The position numbers and the translations under genes were made by a program. DNA of 64,000 bases. It comes from Delphinapterus leucas (lineage: Eukaryota > Chordata > Mammalia > Artiodactyla > Monodontidae). Under the pieces are notes generated by a model. It saw only the letters and a list, made by a program, of their open reading frames with translations, made no database searches and had not been told where the DNA came from. This document shows, one piece after another, positions 1 to 11,445 of this stretch (the stretch's first letter is position 1; every line of letters begins with the position of its first letter). The stretch lies in contig NW_022098031.1 in NCBI RefSeq assembly GCF_002288925.2, positions 1,705,159 through 1,769,158 on the forward strand. The letters run 5' to 3'.

Positions 1-431
1 TCAGAATTCAAATCCTTCCAACCCCCTGCTATGCTGTGTGTTAAGATGGGGAGTGAAAACACAGATGCTGCTGCATTTCAATGCAGTGCTGTTACCTGGT
101 CTTTGGCTTTTGTTGTGCTGTGCTTTATAACCATGCTGGTCCTTCTATCTTCTTCAAGGGGCTCTGATAAGGAATATCTGATCTGATGACAACTTGAGAC
201 AGTCTCAACTACTTCTCAACTGTAAAGATGACGCATACAGTTTTACCTTTGAAGGAAGGATAAGTTCCTTCTGGGGAGAGCAAAATAAAAGCACCTATAA
301 TCCTTTAAAAAAAAAAATTGACACTGTTGTGTTTTAAAGTAGAAATCAGGGAATTCAGAATAACGGTATTGTATAATACAGGCCATTGATCTTCCATTTT
401 TAAAGAAATAAAAACTTAAATCCTGCAGTAG
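1..431. other. Unassigned stretch
   Basis: Nothing recognised; one ten-base A run near 308. Confidence 0.5.
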
Positions 432-600
432 CTAAGGGCATGAGCTTTAGCTGACTTAAGTCTCTAAGCCATAGTTATCTCGACTGCAAAATGTTGATAA
501 TGATAGTATATATTTCTCAGAATTGTCATAGGAATCATGGGGTAAAGATTGTCAAGTGTTGAGCATATGCCCAGCATACAGTAAGCTCAGAGTACGAGTC
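432..600 (+). mobile_element. MIR fragment
   Basis: GACTGCAAAATGTTGATAAT, then GTCATAGGAATCATGGGGT and CCCAGCATACAGTAAGCTC follow the 3' half of the mammalian-wide MIR SINE. Confidence 0.65.
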
Positions 601-1344
601 CTGCTACCTTATTCAGTCAGACCACATGGTATTACACACGGCTGCTAATCCTCTTTTGTGGGTGTAGCATTCTGGGACACATACTATACTCCTCTAACAT
701 GGGGATCCTAAATATGGGATTGCTCAAGCAGGTCCAGGAAATTTGGGGTTTCACATTTGGGTGTCTTTCAAAAAGGCACAAGTAGGCGTTTCTAGGAGAT
801 AATAGGATTGAGAGGGAAAGCTTTGGCAAAGTTCCACTTTGCAAATTGCAAGGGAGGCTACTTATAGTTCTGCTAAATAAGCCCTCTTCACTTTTAGGAA
901 AGTACTCTTTTGACACTGGATGCAGAGAGGGGAGTGACAGATGTTTACTGATTGGCTGATTGAATAAGGGGGCCATGTGAATAAACACGGTCGGGGGCGG
1001 GGGGAACACATTTCAAATTGTATCTTTCCAAAGAGTCTCTCTGAACTCCATATCTGACTTCCAGAGTATGCTAATTAGTAGCAGGCTGTTACTATTGTCT
1101 CAAAAGCTCCAAATGACAGGTGCTGTTACATCCTCCATTTTCAGGGGAGTTGAAGGATTGTTACAAGAAAAGCCAAGATTAGAGTCAAAATCTTAGTTTA
1201 AAAGATTCCATCTGCTATGAAAATTAAAGTAAAATAGGTCAACTCGAAAAGAAGTTTTCCAAAGAGGTCATATTGTTTCTAGAAAGGGGTTTTAGATTTG
1301 TAAGTCTGGAGACATCCAAGTAGAGTTAGAAGGTGGGGTTTGGA
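601..1344. other. Unassigned stretch
   Basis: A 125-codon minus-strand frame (632-1009) has no recognised domain and is probably chance. No other signal. Confidence 0.5.
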
Positions 1345-1520
1345 TTACTGGTTCAGTCATTTCACTCTCTGGTGTGAACCCGGCAAGGTATTTTATCTTC
1401 CTCAGGCCATCTTTTCAGGGTAAATAGTACATGTCTCAGGTATGTTGTGATAAGATGCCATACTACATATAAAGTATTAAGCACAGCAAGTGGAAGATAG
1501 TAAGCCTTCAATAATATAGC
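1345..1520 (+). mobile_element. MIR fragment
   Basis: TTACTGGTTCAGTCATTTCA, GGTATTTTATCTTCCTCAGG, a GTGATAAGATG step and GTATTAAGCACAGCAAG follow MIR order. Confidence 0.6.
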
Positions 1521-2364
1521 TATTTTTAAAAATTATTATATTTCTTTTGGGTAATTTTAGTATTCTCTTAGTAAACATGTTTTTCAAAGATAGAGTTCCT
1601 CTAGATGATGACTCAGTATGCAAACACATCTATGATTACTATATTAAGAGGCAAAAGACACAACAGAGAGGTTTATTTAAAATCACAGCTATCCAGGGGT
1701 TTGATACTGAGCTTGGAAATAAAAGTTTCAACCAATCCAAAAGCTTGGGCTAACTAGGACTTTCCATAAAACATCAGGAGGCTTTATGTGGCTTTACTAT
1801 ATTATTGTGTAGCTTAGACTGCTCTTTGAGATTTTAAGATAATTAACCAATCCCTTATATATTTTCAGAGTTCTCTGAGGACTCCCTGGAAAGGTACACA
1901 GCTGGCACCTTCTAGTAACCTTCAAAAGGGCCAATTTTCTTTATTCCTTGAAAATGTACATGTCATTACCCAGAATATTTTCAGCTGAGGTTTTAAAAAA
2001 TGACGGTTTCATTTCGTGGCAGTCTTGCTAACCTAATTAACTAATCAAGTGATTTGTTATTTCAAGCATATCCCATTGTCTTGCCTGCATTTTGATTAAC
2101 TTGCTAAAAAAATATTATCTGCTGATAAGTTTATTGGGTCTGAGGACCATTTACTAAACCATAATCTCAGAACTGAAAATGAGAATGTAAATCATCAGAA
2201 ACATGGCAAGAACACTAGAATTAAATGCATTTCTTTTCTCAGGAGGAAATTTCCATGGAAGGATATAGAAGGTAACAGATCCCCAATTCGCACCCCTATT
2301 TTGAAAATAAACATTTTGACCCAAGCCCTGTTTTCAAACATACACTCCTTTTTGTTTTGACTTC
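1521..2364. other. Unassigned stretch
   Basis: AT-rich, nothing recognised. Confidence 0.5.
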
Positions 2365-2605
2365 AGATCCTTTCAAAATATATTCAGAATCTGACTACTT
2401 AAACATTTCCATCTCCATTTTTCTCCTAAAAACTTATTATCTAACACACTTTGTAGTTTACTCATTTATCTTGCTTAGTGTTTTTCTCGCCCTCTAGAAT
2501 ATCAGTCTCATGAAGGAGGGTTGACTGTTTTATTCACTGCTATATCCTTAGCCTCCAGAACTGACTAGGACACAGGTGTGCTATACGTTTTGAATCAATG
2601 AGCAA
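2365..2605 (+). mobile_element. L2 3' fragment with internal deletion
   Basis: TTCAAAATATATTCAGAATC (L2 internal) passes quickly to the L2 end: GCCCTCTAGAATATCAGTCT, CATGAAGGAGGGTTGACTG, TTCACTGCTATATCCTTAGC. Confidence 0.7.
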
Positions 2606-3869
2606 GTAAAACTATTCAGGAAGAAGAAGGGGCAAAAAACACTAAACTACATTTACTCAATTGATTCAACAGCTATTTCTGTTGAATATTCAAGTGTTTA
2701 AATCTTGTCTATATAGTATATATTTCACCAAAATGTTAAGTCATCCTTAGGATTTTGGATAAAATCCAGACTAAATATATATATCATAGACTACATATAC
2801 ATAATATACATATATTTATAGAGTATATATTTATGGCACTGAATGAATATATCTCTCCCCACTTATTTGGGTTAACAAGTTAGTAACTGCAAATTTATAA
2901 AATCCTGGGGATCTCATCACATTTGAACAGAATTTTCTTGGAAATAACTCATTTTCAGAAATAGAATTAAACTGTTTTCTCACATACACTATTTTCTGCT
3001 TAATTTTAGTCAAGACTGGGGTGATGACAAAATAGGTTTTGGAATGTAATTATAAGCTCTCCTGAGAAAATGACAGGGTTTTTCTAAATAACAGATTTGG
3101 TATGTTGTGTAAATTGTATATCGTTTTAGCATCCTGGATATTCTCAATTTATAATCAGTCTTAAAGGACTGTGGAACTAAGAGGGAGAAAGGGAACTAAG
3201 TTGTTTATATAATAATGGCGATAGGGCCAACGTGAATTTTCAAAAGTAACGCTGTCATATAAAAAAAACCCTACATTTTATTGTTGGCTAAAATAGAAGC
3301 AAAGACAGTGCTTAACATACAATTATATCCCTTGTGTACCAATTCTAAATGTGTGTAATAGTATTTTTGTTAAAGTCACACTGAGATATTAAAACTCAAG
3401 GTTAATTGATTCATTTTGTATGATTATGGAGTAAAATTTATCTTGAGTGAACACTTTATGACAGGCTTTTGAATTTTTGAATTGTATTTTCCACTATATG
3501 TGTGACGTACACCTTTTGGTTGCAGAAGTATATGACAGAACATTAAATATATTTCATTTAATCTAATAAAGGCATTTGCTCTTGAAAAAAAAAGTAACAC
3601 CATCCTATGTAAATGAGGTTAGATTTCAAGATGCAGTTATGATTACTTGGAAAATAGAAGGATGACAGAAACTGAAGATCATGCTTCTTAAAATCTGTAT
3701 GGCTTAAACAGTCCTATGAGTTTCTTTATATTTTATCCTATCCCTAGAAACTGTTAGACTTTTTCTAATTAGGCCATTATTACCCATACACATAATAGGA
3801 AAAATAAAGTGGTGAAGAATTCAGCTCTTTAGAAAGTAAAAATGTCAAACGTGTTCCATGAATATCCCT
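2606..3869. other. Unassigned AT-rich stretch
   Basis: Contains TATATA-rich sequence at 2775-2832 and an AATAAA near 3565 before a short A run. No gene seen. Confidence 0.5.
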
Positions 3870-3945
3870 AAAAGGAAAGATTTAACAGTGCACGGCACAT
3901 AGTAGGTGCTCAGAAGACATTCATTGAATGAATGAACTTGAACAA
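3870..3945 (+). mobile_element. L2 3' terminus
   Basis: GCACGGCACATAGTAGGTGC followed by ATTCATTGAATGAATGAA is the usual L2 end. Confidence 0.7.
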
Positions 3946-4519
3946 TAAGAAACAATTTGAGCAAAACATCAACATGGATTTTTGTTGCTTTCTGGTTTGC
4001 TCTGGAGCAAGAGTCCTAGAAATCTGGTGATTAGATAAATCATATGTATACAATTTATAATGTGTAATGGTATCAGGTAGTGAAATATGAAGGACTTTTG
4101 GCAATTTATAGGAGGAAGTATACATCATTTGGATCATTCACGAAATGGGCCACTTGTCACCTTATTTCTGAGTTTAAGTTAAAAAGTTAGCCCGATGCAT
4201 TGTGCTTTGGAAAGATACTACTTCAAGTTTAGTGCAATATAAACTAGAAAATTGCCTATTTAAATTAAGAAAATTTCTTGAAGGAAAGGCATCTCAGTGG
4301 AAGAGGGCGGGGGGAAAGCCATGCACCAAAATGTAATGTAATTAGAACTCTCTCAGAAAAACAGACTTATTATGGATAAGATAGCTGTATAGAGGACGAT
4401 TAATCATTTTTCTCTCAGTGCCTTTGTCCCAAGTTTTAAATAAATGTTACAACATATTTATCCTTGCAAAACAAGAAGCATGTATGGACAATGATAGAAT
4501 GACAAGGTGGGAGAATATT
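3946..4519. other. Unassigned stretch
   Basis: Nothing recognised. Confidence 0.5.
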
Positions 4520-4640
4520 GGCTTTGACTTGTTTCATTTATTCCTTAACTACTTTTGTGTACCTGCTGTGAGACACAATGCTAGGCACTTGGTGTACATT
4601 GGTAATGACATGTTTCTGCAAGCTAGAGGGGGCATCAGTC
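4520..4640 (-). mobile_element. L2 3' end, reverse
   Basis: TTTGTGTACCTGCTGTGAGA and CAATGCTAGGCACTTGGTGT match the reverse complement of the L2 end. Confidence 0.6.
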
Positions 4641-4747
4641 CAACAACCAGTTAGTGACTCATATCATCAGTTGTGAAAGCATGTGCAGCAAGAGAAGCAA
4701 ATAACAGAGAATAGCAAATGCTAGGGGAGGGATTATCTTTAGTTTTC

Positions 4748-5305
4748 TTTCTTCTTTTCCATTATAGTTTATTACAAGATACTGAATATAGTCCCCTGTG
4801 CTCTACAGTAGGACCTTGTTGTTTATTTCATATGTAGTAGCTTGTATCTGCTAATCCTAAACCCCTAATTTATCCCTCCTCCTGCCTTTCCCGTTTGGGA
4901 ACCATACAGCTCAGAATGGCCATCATTAAAAAGTCTACAAATAATAAATGCTGGAGAGGGTGTGGAGAAAAGAGAACCCTCCTACACTGTTGGTGGGAAT
5001 GTAAATTGGTACAGCCACTATGGAGAACAGTATGGAGGTTCCTTAAACTAAAAATAGTTGCCATATGATCCGGCAATCCCACTCCTGGGCATATATCTGA
5101 TAGAACTCTAATTTGAAATGATACATGCACCCTAGTGCTCACAGCAGCACTATTTACAGTAGCCAAGACATGGAAACAACCTACATGTCCATCTACAGAT
5201 GAATGGATAAAGATGTGGTACATATATAGTACAATGGAATATTACTCAGCCATAAAAAAGAATGAAATGATGCCATTTGCAGCAACATGGATAGACCTAG
5301 AGAGC
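4748..5305 (-). mobile_element. 5'-inverted (twin-primed) L1 fragment
   Basis: Two L1 pieces in opposite orientation. 4748-about 4908 is L1 3' UTR on the minus strand (CCATTATAGTTTATTACAAG through CCCGTTTGGGAACCATA). About 4910-5305 is ORF2 C-terminal sequence on the plus strand (AATGGCCATCATTAAAAAGT to GATAGACCTAGAG, keeping the CX3C and HX4C Cys-rich region). A 13-base duplication with one mismatch encloses both: ATCTTTAGTTTTC at 4735-4747 and ATCTTTGGTTTTC at 5306-5318. One insertion with internal inversion explains this. The far 3' end and A tail of the family are missing. Confidence 0.88.
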
Positions 5306-5439
5306 ATCTTTGGTTTTCGGATGAAGGGGTTCAGAGTTAGAGGGATGAGAAGCTAGTTTGAAGTTGTATGTGTGGTCAGTGGCAGAATGGGGATCCTAGC
5401 CCAAGTCAGACTGACTGCACAGCCAGAGCTAGAATTGAC

Positions 5440-5760
5440 ACTCTAGAATTTCCCCACTGCTGATCATTCCAACACAAACTCCCTGCTTAGACCCCCTCAG
5501 TGTCACCCTAACACCCCCAGAGCATAAAATTCGATTCCCTCGATCCTGCCCCGCCTCTCTGTCCCCTTCATTTCTCACTCTTCCCTGCTGCAGCAATTTC
5601 ATATGCACTTGCCCATTAGTTTCACACAGACATGCCTTTGCTCACACTGTGCTTTGGGCCTGTCCTTCTGAGCTGCATAACCCCTCACACCGTTCCTTCT
5701 CCAGGAAGCCTTCATGACACCCCAGTAGGGGTTACCTACCCTTCCTCTGGCCTTGGGGCT
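5440..5760 (+). mobile_element. L2 internal/3' region
   Basis: Pyrimidine-rich L2 text: GCTTTGGGCCTGTCCTTCTG and CTTCTCCAGGAAGCCTTCAT. The open frame at 5632-5823 is repeat-derived. Confidence 0.6.
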
Positions 5761-5764
5761 CCTC

Positions 5765-6045
5765 AAATTATTGCCTATGGACCAAATCTGCCTGCTGCAT
5801 GTTTTTTTGTGGGCATGAGCTAAAGAGGTTTTTCCATTTTTAAAAGTTGGAAAGAAAAATGGAAAGAATATTCCATGAGATGTGAAATTATATGAAATTC
5901 AAATGTCAGTGTCCCTATATAAAGTTTTATTAGCACACCATCACATCTATTCTTCATATTGTCTATGGGTGTTTTCGTGTTACAGGGGTAGAGTTGAATA
6001 GTTCCAAGAAACCAGGTGGCCTGCAAAGCCTAAAACACTTATCTC
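5765..6045 (+). mobile_element. hAT-Charlie DNA transposon relic (MER5-like)
   Basis: Landmarks in order: TTGCCTATGGACCAAATCTG, AAAGTTTTATTAGCACACCA, CATATTGTCTATGGGTGTTT, TAGAGTTGAATAGTTCCAAG, GGCCTGCAAAGCCTAAAAC. This follows the MER5/Charlie non-autonomous consensus. No transposase is encoded. Confidence 0.75.
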
Positions 6046-7160
6046 ATTCGCTAGTTGATAAGTTACAATGCATTGTGCTTCTGGGTTAATAAATAATTGA
6101 TTTTTTTTTTTAAGGAAGGAAAATTGAAGCAACATGATACAATATCTTTCTGGCTGTGGTAAGAGAAAAGAAAGGAAAAGAAAATGTAGTATGATTGGCA
6201 GATTTCTGGGGTATTAACTAGAAGCCTTGAGTCTTCTGTGGTCTTCAGTGTGGAGTTAAATATTCTCCACGGGGAAGAAAATATTAGAATTTCTGCTTTA
6301 TTTTTTCTTCTAAAAATAAGACCAGATTAGAGAGTTGCCACGGTCTGAGGTACAGAACAATGTGGCGTCCTTGTCTGGGCATCATTCACAGGCGGTGTTC
6401 AGGGGTTGCTGAGGGGCTGCGACAGCACCACTGCCCGAGGGACCCTCACTTGTTTGCTTTTTGTGTTTTGCTATGTACTGCAGTTTACGTGAACTAAGTG
6501 ATATGTATTTCTGGATTATATTTAGTTTTAACCAAACTAATCCTCACGAAATGAGCATGTTGCTTAAAGTGATTCCTGAAAAACAACGGTGGCTTAAAAA
6601 CCTGATAATGCAAATGTATTTCACACGAGTGAAAAATAAGAATGTGACAGAACTGACTGTTTCTCGAGTGAGCTCAGTGTCAGACATGATCAGAAGTAAA
6701 AATGATCTATTTCAGGTTAGAGAAGTGACTGAAAATCTTTTTAAAAACATCAAAAACTTCAGTCAGTGTGATCTACTGATTTATATTTACTGTGAATCTC
6801 AATTTACAGTCAGTATTGTGCCTTTGTGAGGTATTTTTTTTAATGACACTTCTTTTTAGAACTAAGTGAAATAAACTAAGTGAAATAAACTTGTGAATTG
6901 CTATGTCACAGGGTTAAAACTATATTTTCAATGACGCATATTTACTAACACAATATATTAATAACATTGGAAGGGAGAATAACATTTTCGTCATTCATAA
7001 ATGTAAAATGTGTATTTTACTTTTGCCATAGGCTTTACTTTTTTTTTACTTTTAAAGAAGTTTATGATGTCCATTTTATATTACTACAGCATTAAATGTA
7101 CAAAATTTATAAACCTGCAATAAACATGCAAGGAAGAAGGTGCTCCAAAAGTTTTACTGA
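6046..7160. other. Unassigned stretch beside the exon-like frame
   Basis: Apart from the plus-strand frame at 6461-6829 it holds an 11-base T run at 6101 and a small tandem duplication of ACTAAGTGAAATA near 6862-6888. Confidence 0.5.
6461..6829 (+). other. 122-codon open frame, probably chance
   Basis: Open from ATG to TGA with some protein-like texture (PHEMSMLLKVIPEKQRWLKN, TELTVSRVSSVSDMIRS). It is not a recognised family and has no splice or promoter context. On the minus strand this is just downstream of the exon-like frame at 7161-7691, so it may instead be that unit's 3' untranslated region; a minus-strand AATAAA lies near 6296-6301. Confidence 0.2.
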
Positions 7161-7691
7161 TCAGAGATCTTCAAATTGATGTTCACTTATTTCATCATGA
7201 GACAACTGTATGCTGCTTAAACATTGATTGTAAAGAAGCGATAGCTCCCCCCTCAGCCCTGTCCTCACTTTGATTTTCACAAAATGTTTATCTGGCTTGG
7301 AAATAACTTTTTTGAGAAGAGAGAATTTTTGAGAAGAATTGCCTGTAACTCCTAAATCAGAGTCCATATCCATCGGGTGAGGGAAACCTCCTTTAATTTC
7401 ATATCCTGTTGATTTTTTTTCTAATACATAGGGTTTTAAATTATTTTTATACTTTGTTTGGTCTTTTTTGAGACTGTAGGATCCATAGCAGGACAGACCA
7501 TGTCCATCTTATTGACTGAATCTCGAGTACCCAATGTAGGGCTTAACCCAGATGGTGATTGACTTGCTGATTATCTCTGGCTTTAAAAACCAGTCAGTGA
7601 GAAGAGAGGAGAGAGGTGATGACCTGATGGTGATGGGACTTCCTCTCCCTCTGGGATGACAGCATATCTTGGACCAAGAAGTTGACTTAGC
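7161..7691 (-). pseudogene. Unrecognised exon-like open frame on the minus strand, one internal stop
   Basis: Reading leftwards from 7691, the frame runs 177 codons to a TGA at 7163-7161, with one TAA at 7511-7509 (codon 61). It begins exactly after a good splice-acceptor-like sequence (TTTCCTTTTCCAG, minus strand), and an in-frame stop lies just upstream of it, as expected for an exon start. The first 60 codons contain LTDWFLKPEIISKSITIWVK. The part after the stop is Lys-rich and hydrophilic, with GSYSLKKDQTKYKNNLKPYV, a PHPMDMDSDLG segment and the ending LSHDEISEHQFEDL. The amino-acid texture looks protein-like rather than like translated repeat, and no repeat family covers it. I do not recognise the protein. 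It may be the last coding exon of a lost gene, an unprocessed pseudogene remnant, or chance. Confidence 0.4.
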
Positions 7692-7699
7692 CTGGAAAA

Positions 7700-8149
7700 G
7701 GAAATTTAAAATCTACTTGTTTTGAGGAATCCTCCTGTATAATCAATAGTGTAATGTTAGTTCATGTTACTTTATACATCATTTGCTTTTTCAGACATAC
7801 TGTCAACCTTCCAGAGGTTTGTTCTACATTTCCTAGCCACTCTTTAAATACACAGTGATTTAGACTGTGTCTGCCATTATGGCCTCAGTTGAAAGAAATA
7901 ATTATATTATGCCTAAAGGTATTGCCCTTTCTATGGTAACATAATAGGTAATGCTAGGAGTATCAGTCATTAGAATCACAACATCATAGTTGGGCTGTGC
8001 TAATCAATTTGTCTATAAGTGTAAGTGTAATCTGGATAATTTTATTGTGACATAATGTATTTAATTCAGTTCAACTTAACTTTTGGTTGGATTCATTTCA
8101 ATTCAGTTCATACTTTAAGCCCAACATGGGGGGATAAAATGAAATATTT
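7700..8149. other. Unassigned stretch
   Basis: Nothing recognised; would be the upstream intron if 7161-7691 is an exon. Confidence 0.4.
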
Positions 8150-8480
8150 GTATTTTCATTTTATTTCAACCCTTATGGGGCCCTACTTTAGGCAGTGCTA
8201 GATGATGGCCATGCAAAAATGAATTAAGTCAGGTCTCTGGCAAAAGGAACTCAGAAAGAGCCACAGACACCTACAGCATGTGATAAATCACGGGAAGGGA
8301 TAACTCCAGTGTGCCGTGGAAACACAGAAAAAGGAATAAATAGGGTGCCTGGCAACCCTGACGATTAAAGAACTCAGTCTCATGAACGAGGAAAGGCATT
8401 TATAGGACATGATCAAAGAAAGACAAGCCTGTGATCCAGTGAAATACGTGGACAGTACAAAGGTAGAGATGAATGATGAT
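8150..8480 (-). mobile_element. L2 3' region, reverse
   Basis: CTACTTTAGGCAGTGCTAGA, TCTCTGGCAAAAGGAACTCA and ACAGCATGTGATAAATCACG follow reversed L2. Confidence 0.55.
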
Positions 8481-9114
8481 GGGACTAAAATAACGGAGGA
8501 ATTTTCCCGGGGAAGCAAATACTTAAATTGCTTCTAGGTTCGTTTGTTTTGTTTTTCTTGCTACTTTGTGCCAAACTGAAAAAAGGAGGAGGAAAAAAGA
8601 AAGGGAAGATGTTAGGAAGCTTTTTAGCTTACACCTCTTGAGGCACGACTTCGGAAATGATTAAAGGAAATTAAAATTGCCCAGGAACTCACTGGTTGCA
8701 TGTGATTATCTTCCCACTGGGAAGCCACAGCTCACCATTTCATGGCTGTTCTTTTTTTGTATTATGTAAACTTGTAAACGCTAATCTCCTCGCCCCTCGC
8801 CCCCTTCCCTCTCTCTTTTCTTTTTAGTTGTTGGAAAAACATAAATTCGTTCTGGACATTATTTTCCAGCAGAAATAAGCACACAGAAAAAAGTGCAGTT
8901 AGTTTTTACTCATTAGGGCATTTGCTGTTTACCTATGAAGTCGCAGGCATTTGCATGTGTTGGCATTTGCAGGCACAGTTGGATATCGTTACTTTGTCAC
9001 GGTAATCTATAGAGGGTATTAATTGTGAGTCAACTATCATTTTGCAGCTCAAAAGCATTTATTATCTTCTACGGTTGAGGTTTCTACGGTTTGGGGATTA
9101 TGGCCAATTGAAAT
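8481..9114. other. Unassigned stretch
   Basis: Pyrimidine-rich tract at about 8783-8826 and two GCATTTGCA motifs near 8947-8972. No gene. Confidence 0.5.
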
Positions 9115-9365
9115 TACAGTGTGCATCGTCTAGACAGTGGAATGTAGTGGGTAATCAGACAGGCTTAGGTAACAGACCCAGCTGGAGCGGGGAGCTGGGA
9201 CCTGCCATTCATTCACTCTGTGACCTTGAGCAAGTCTCTTAATTTTTCCAAGGCTTCGCTTCCTCATTTGCATATGGGGATAATCTTGACTTCATGGGAT
9301 TAAGATGAAACAAGACTTATAGTATTGTCGTTGTCATCATTATCGGTAATAGTCTTTCATCCTCA
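9115..9365 (+). mobile_element. MIR
   Basis: CACTCTGTGACCTTGAGCAA, GTCTCTTAATTTTTCCAAGG, TCCTCATTTGCATATGGGGA and TCATGGGATTAAGATGAAAC match MIR well. Confidence 0.85.
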
Positions 9366-9636
9366 ATTTTTATCCCTACTTGGTGGGGATAAATCTGTCT
9401 TTAATAGATATGCTCTTCCATGTGCTAATATTAGCTTCAGGCTGAGCATGATCATTTAGAGCTTTAGTTCTCACCTAAAATGAGACAGTCTTAGGAGATT
9501 GGAGGCACTTAACAGGTTGACCCCCTAACCTACAGCGGTGAGTAGAGCACAATTTTTAACCCAGTGCGTCTGCTAAGCTCGCCTCTAGCCTTTGCTTAGG
9601 TACTGAAATTGAAAGAACCAAGTATGGATCTGCAGT

Positions 9637-10052
9637 TCAGATCTTTAGAGTGAAGAGTAAGTTCAATTCTTTCCCCACGTATTTGCAGGCAGTTACCATC
9701 ATGTCCTCTCTAAGTCTGTTCTTTTGTAGCTTTAGCATCTCCAATTCCTTGAACAGTTCTTCCAGTGAGACTGGATCTACCCTCTGCATGACCCTGATTT
9801 CCCTCTGGATTTGCTTCAGAGAGTTAATGTCTCTCCTCTTAAGTGTGTTTCCAGAAACAAATGCAATATTCCAGACTTCTCAGTGTATAGAAGCTCTGTT
9901 GCCAGAGTCTCATCTTTGAAATGAATAATTTCAGTTGGTAAGATTTCACTGCTGTTTTTACATATCAGATCAAATGGAAAAGCTAGGGAGGCAATGGCAA
10001 GACCCATCCACACCAGCAGCAGTCAAAGAGAAATAAAAATCGTTGTGCTCAT
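9637..10052 (-). pseudogene. Unrecognised frameshifted coding-like segment, minus strand
   Basis: Two overlapping minus-strand frames. Frame A starts at an ATG (10,052-10,050), has a TGA after nine codons (10,025-10,023), then a hydrophobic stretch (LLLVWMGLAIASLAFPF) and continues to 9816. Frame B is open from 9879 to a TGA at 9639-9637 and reads as an amphipathic coiled coil (INSLKQIQREIRVMQR, SLEELFKELEMLKLQKNRLR). A one-base shift near 9850-9880 would join a signal or membrane-anchor-like start to a coiled coil. This is an inference; the two frames may be unrelated. I do not recognise either part. A plus-strand frame over the same bases is its shadow. Confidence 0.3.
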
Positions 10053-11264
10053 CAACCCACCCAAGATGAAAAAAAAAATCCCATTCCTGTATCTTGCTTG
10101 CAAGCAAATGTTAAGTTCTAGTAGCTTTAAAAACTAGGTCCTCTTACAGCATTAAAGATGGCTAGAATAGTTTACATTAAAAAAAATTTCAAGTGGCAGT
10201 TATAAGAATCAAAATCTATATGCTATAATTATGTGGGTATATTAATTTAAAAGATGTATCTATTTACACATGAAAATCTGTATATCTAATTTGGTTTGAG
10301 GATAGCATCTTTAGCTTTGGGCTAAACTTACGTAATACTTCTCTTGGGAATATTACTCCAGGAATACTAAAGATATATCTTGATTTTAAAAAATAAAAGC
10401 AGCCTTGATCGCAATAGGTTTGAAGAGTTTTTTAAATGTGAGGATCAAGCTGGAATATACCTCCTAATCTCGTGTTTATATCTGCCTTAGCATCCTGTGA
10501 AGCTCTGACATTTATCCCTGGAATACAGATAGTCTTCAGGTTCTTAGTTTCACAGAAAATGCTTCCTAAGCAATTGGTTTAAACTGGGGTCAGGCTGGCT
10601 AGTTTGAGAGAGACACACAGTTCAACATTACTGATGTAGGCAAAATTAGCGATTAGTTGAAAAACAAATCAAAGTGACATAGAGGGTTCATCTCTGCTCT
10701 AGGGCACAACAATTTTTCACGTATCTTCCCCCAGAGTTGCTCTGGAACCAGGCCCTGCCCCTTCTAGTCAAATTAACAAAGCAACACCAGGTTCCATCTT
10801 ACGGTGTTTTCATTTTAGAGAGAGTTTATCCAGCTTCCAGGCATGGACTTGGTAATTAGGACGAGAGAGGTTCTATTCTTTATTCCTATTTATTAGCCCA
10901 ATCTTGGGCCTGTGATCATAAAGAACCACTTGGGAGAGAACTCTGGTATCTTAGAAAATTCATATAACTTAAAGTTGAAAATGGTAGAAATATATCCTTG
11001 AGAAATACACTACTGGTCTTATTTCTTATAAAATATACAAGGTCTTGTGGCCAAGAATGAATGGATGAGGGGAGCAGGATTTGTTAGCCTTGGGATGTTC
11101 TCCTAGAGTAGGCGAGTCCAAGCAGGTAACTGCCATCCAAATAATGGGGGGTGCATTCTTTAAACATACACAGTATGAGCCATATAGGACTATATTTTAT
11201 AGGAACCAGTATGGTGAGAAAAATAGTCAACCAAGAACTGTCTTTGGCTTAAAAATAACCAACA
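10053..11264. other. Unassigned stretch
   Basis: Nothing recognised. Confidence 0.5.
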
Positions 11265-11445
11265 CTTAACATGGTGCTGTCAACTCAGAGTTTCCACCTG
11301 ACATTACTTGATTTGCTTACGTGACAACCTTGCTGTTATTAATACCCCAACTGTATAAACAAGCAGACAGGATCAGAAAGGTTAAAAGGCTTCAGATCCA
11401 GGTTTTCCAGTGCTGGCTACTGTTCCTTTCCCACTGCATCCTGCT
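11265..11445 (-). mobile_element. Possible MIR, reverse
   Basis: CCCAACTGTATAAACAAGCA, GGATCAGAAAGGTTAAAAGG and CAGATCCAGGTTTTCC resemble reversed MIR, divergent. Confidence 0.5.

Noticed and set aside
632..1009. 125-codon minus-strand frame starting with a proline run
   Set aside because: No recognisable domain, and the proline run comes from a G-rich tract.
5135..5356. Frame with [17 protein letters not shown] sequence suggesting a conserved protein
   Set aside because: It is the L1 ORF2 C-terminus, repeated at 18,226-18,426 and 49,386-49,628.
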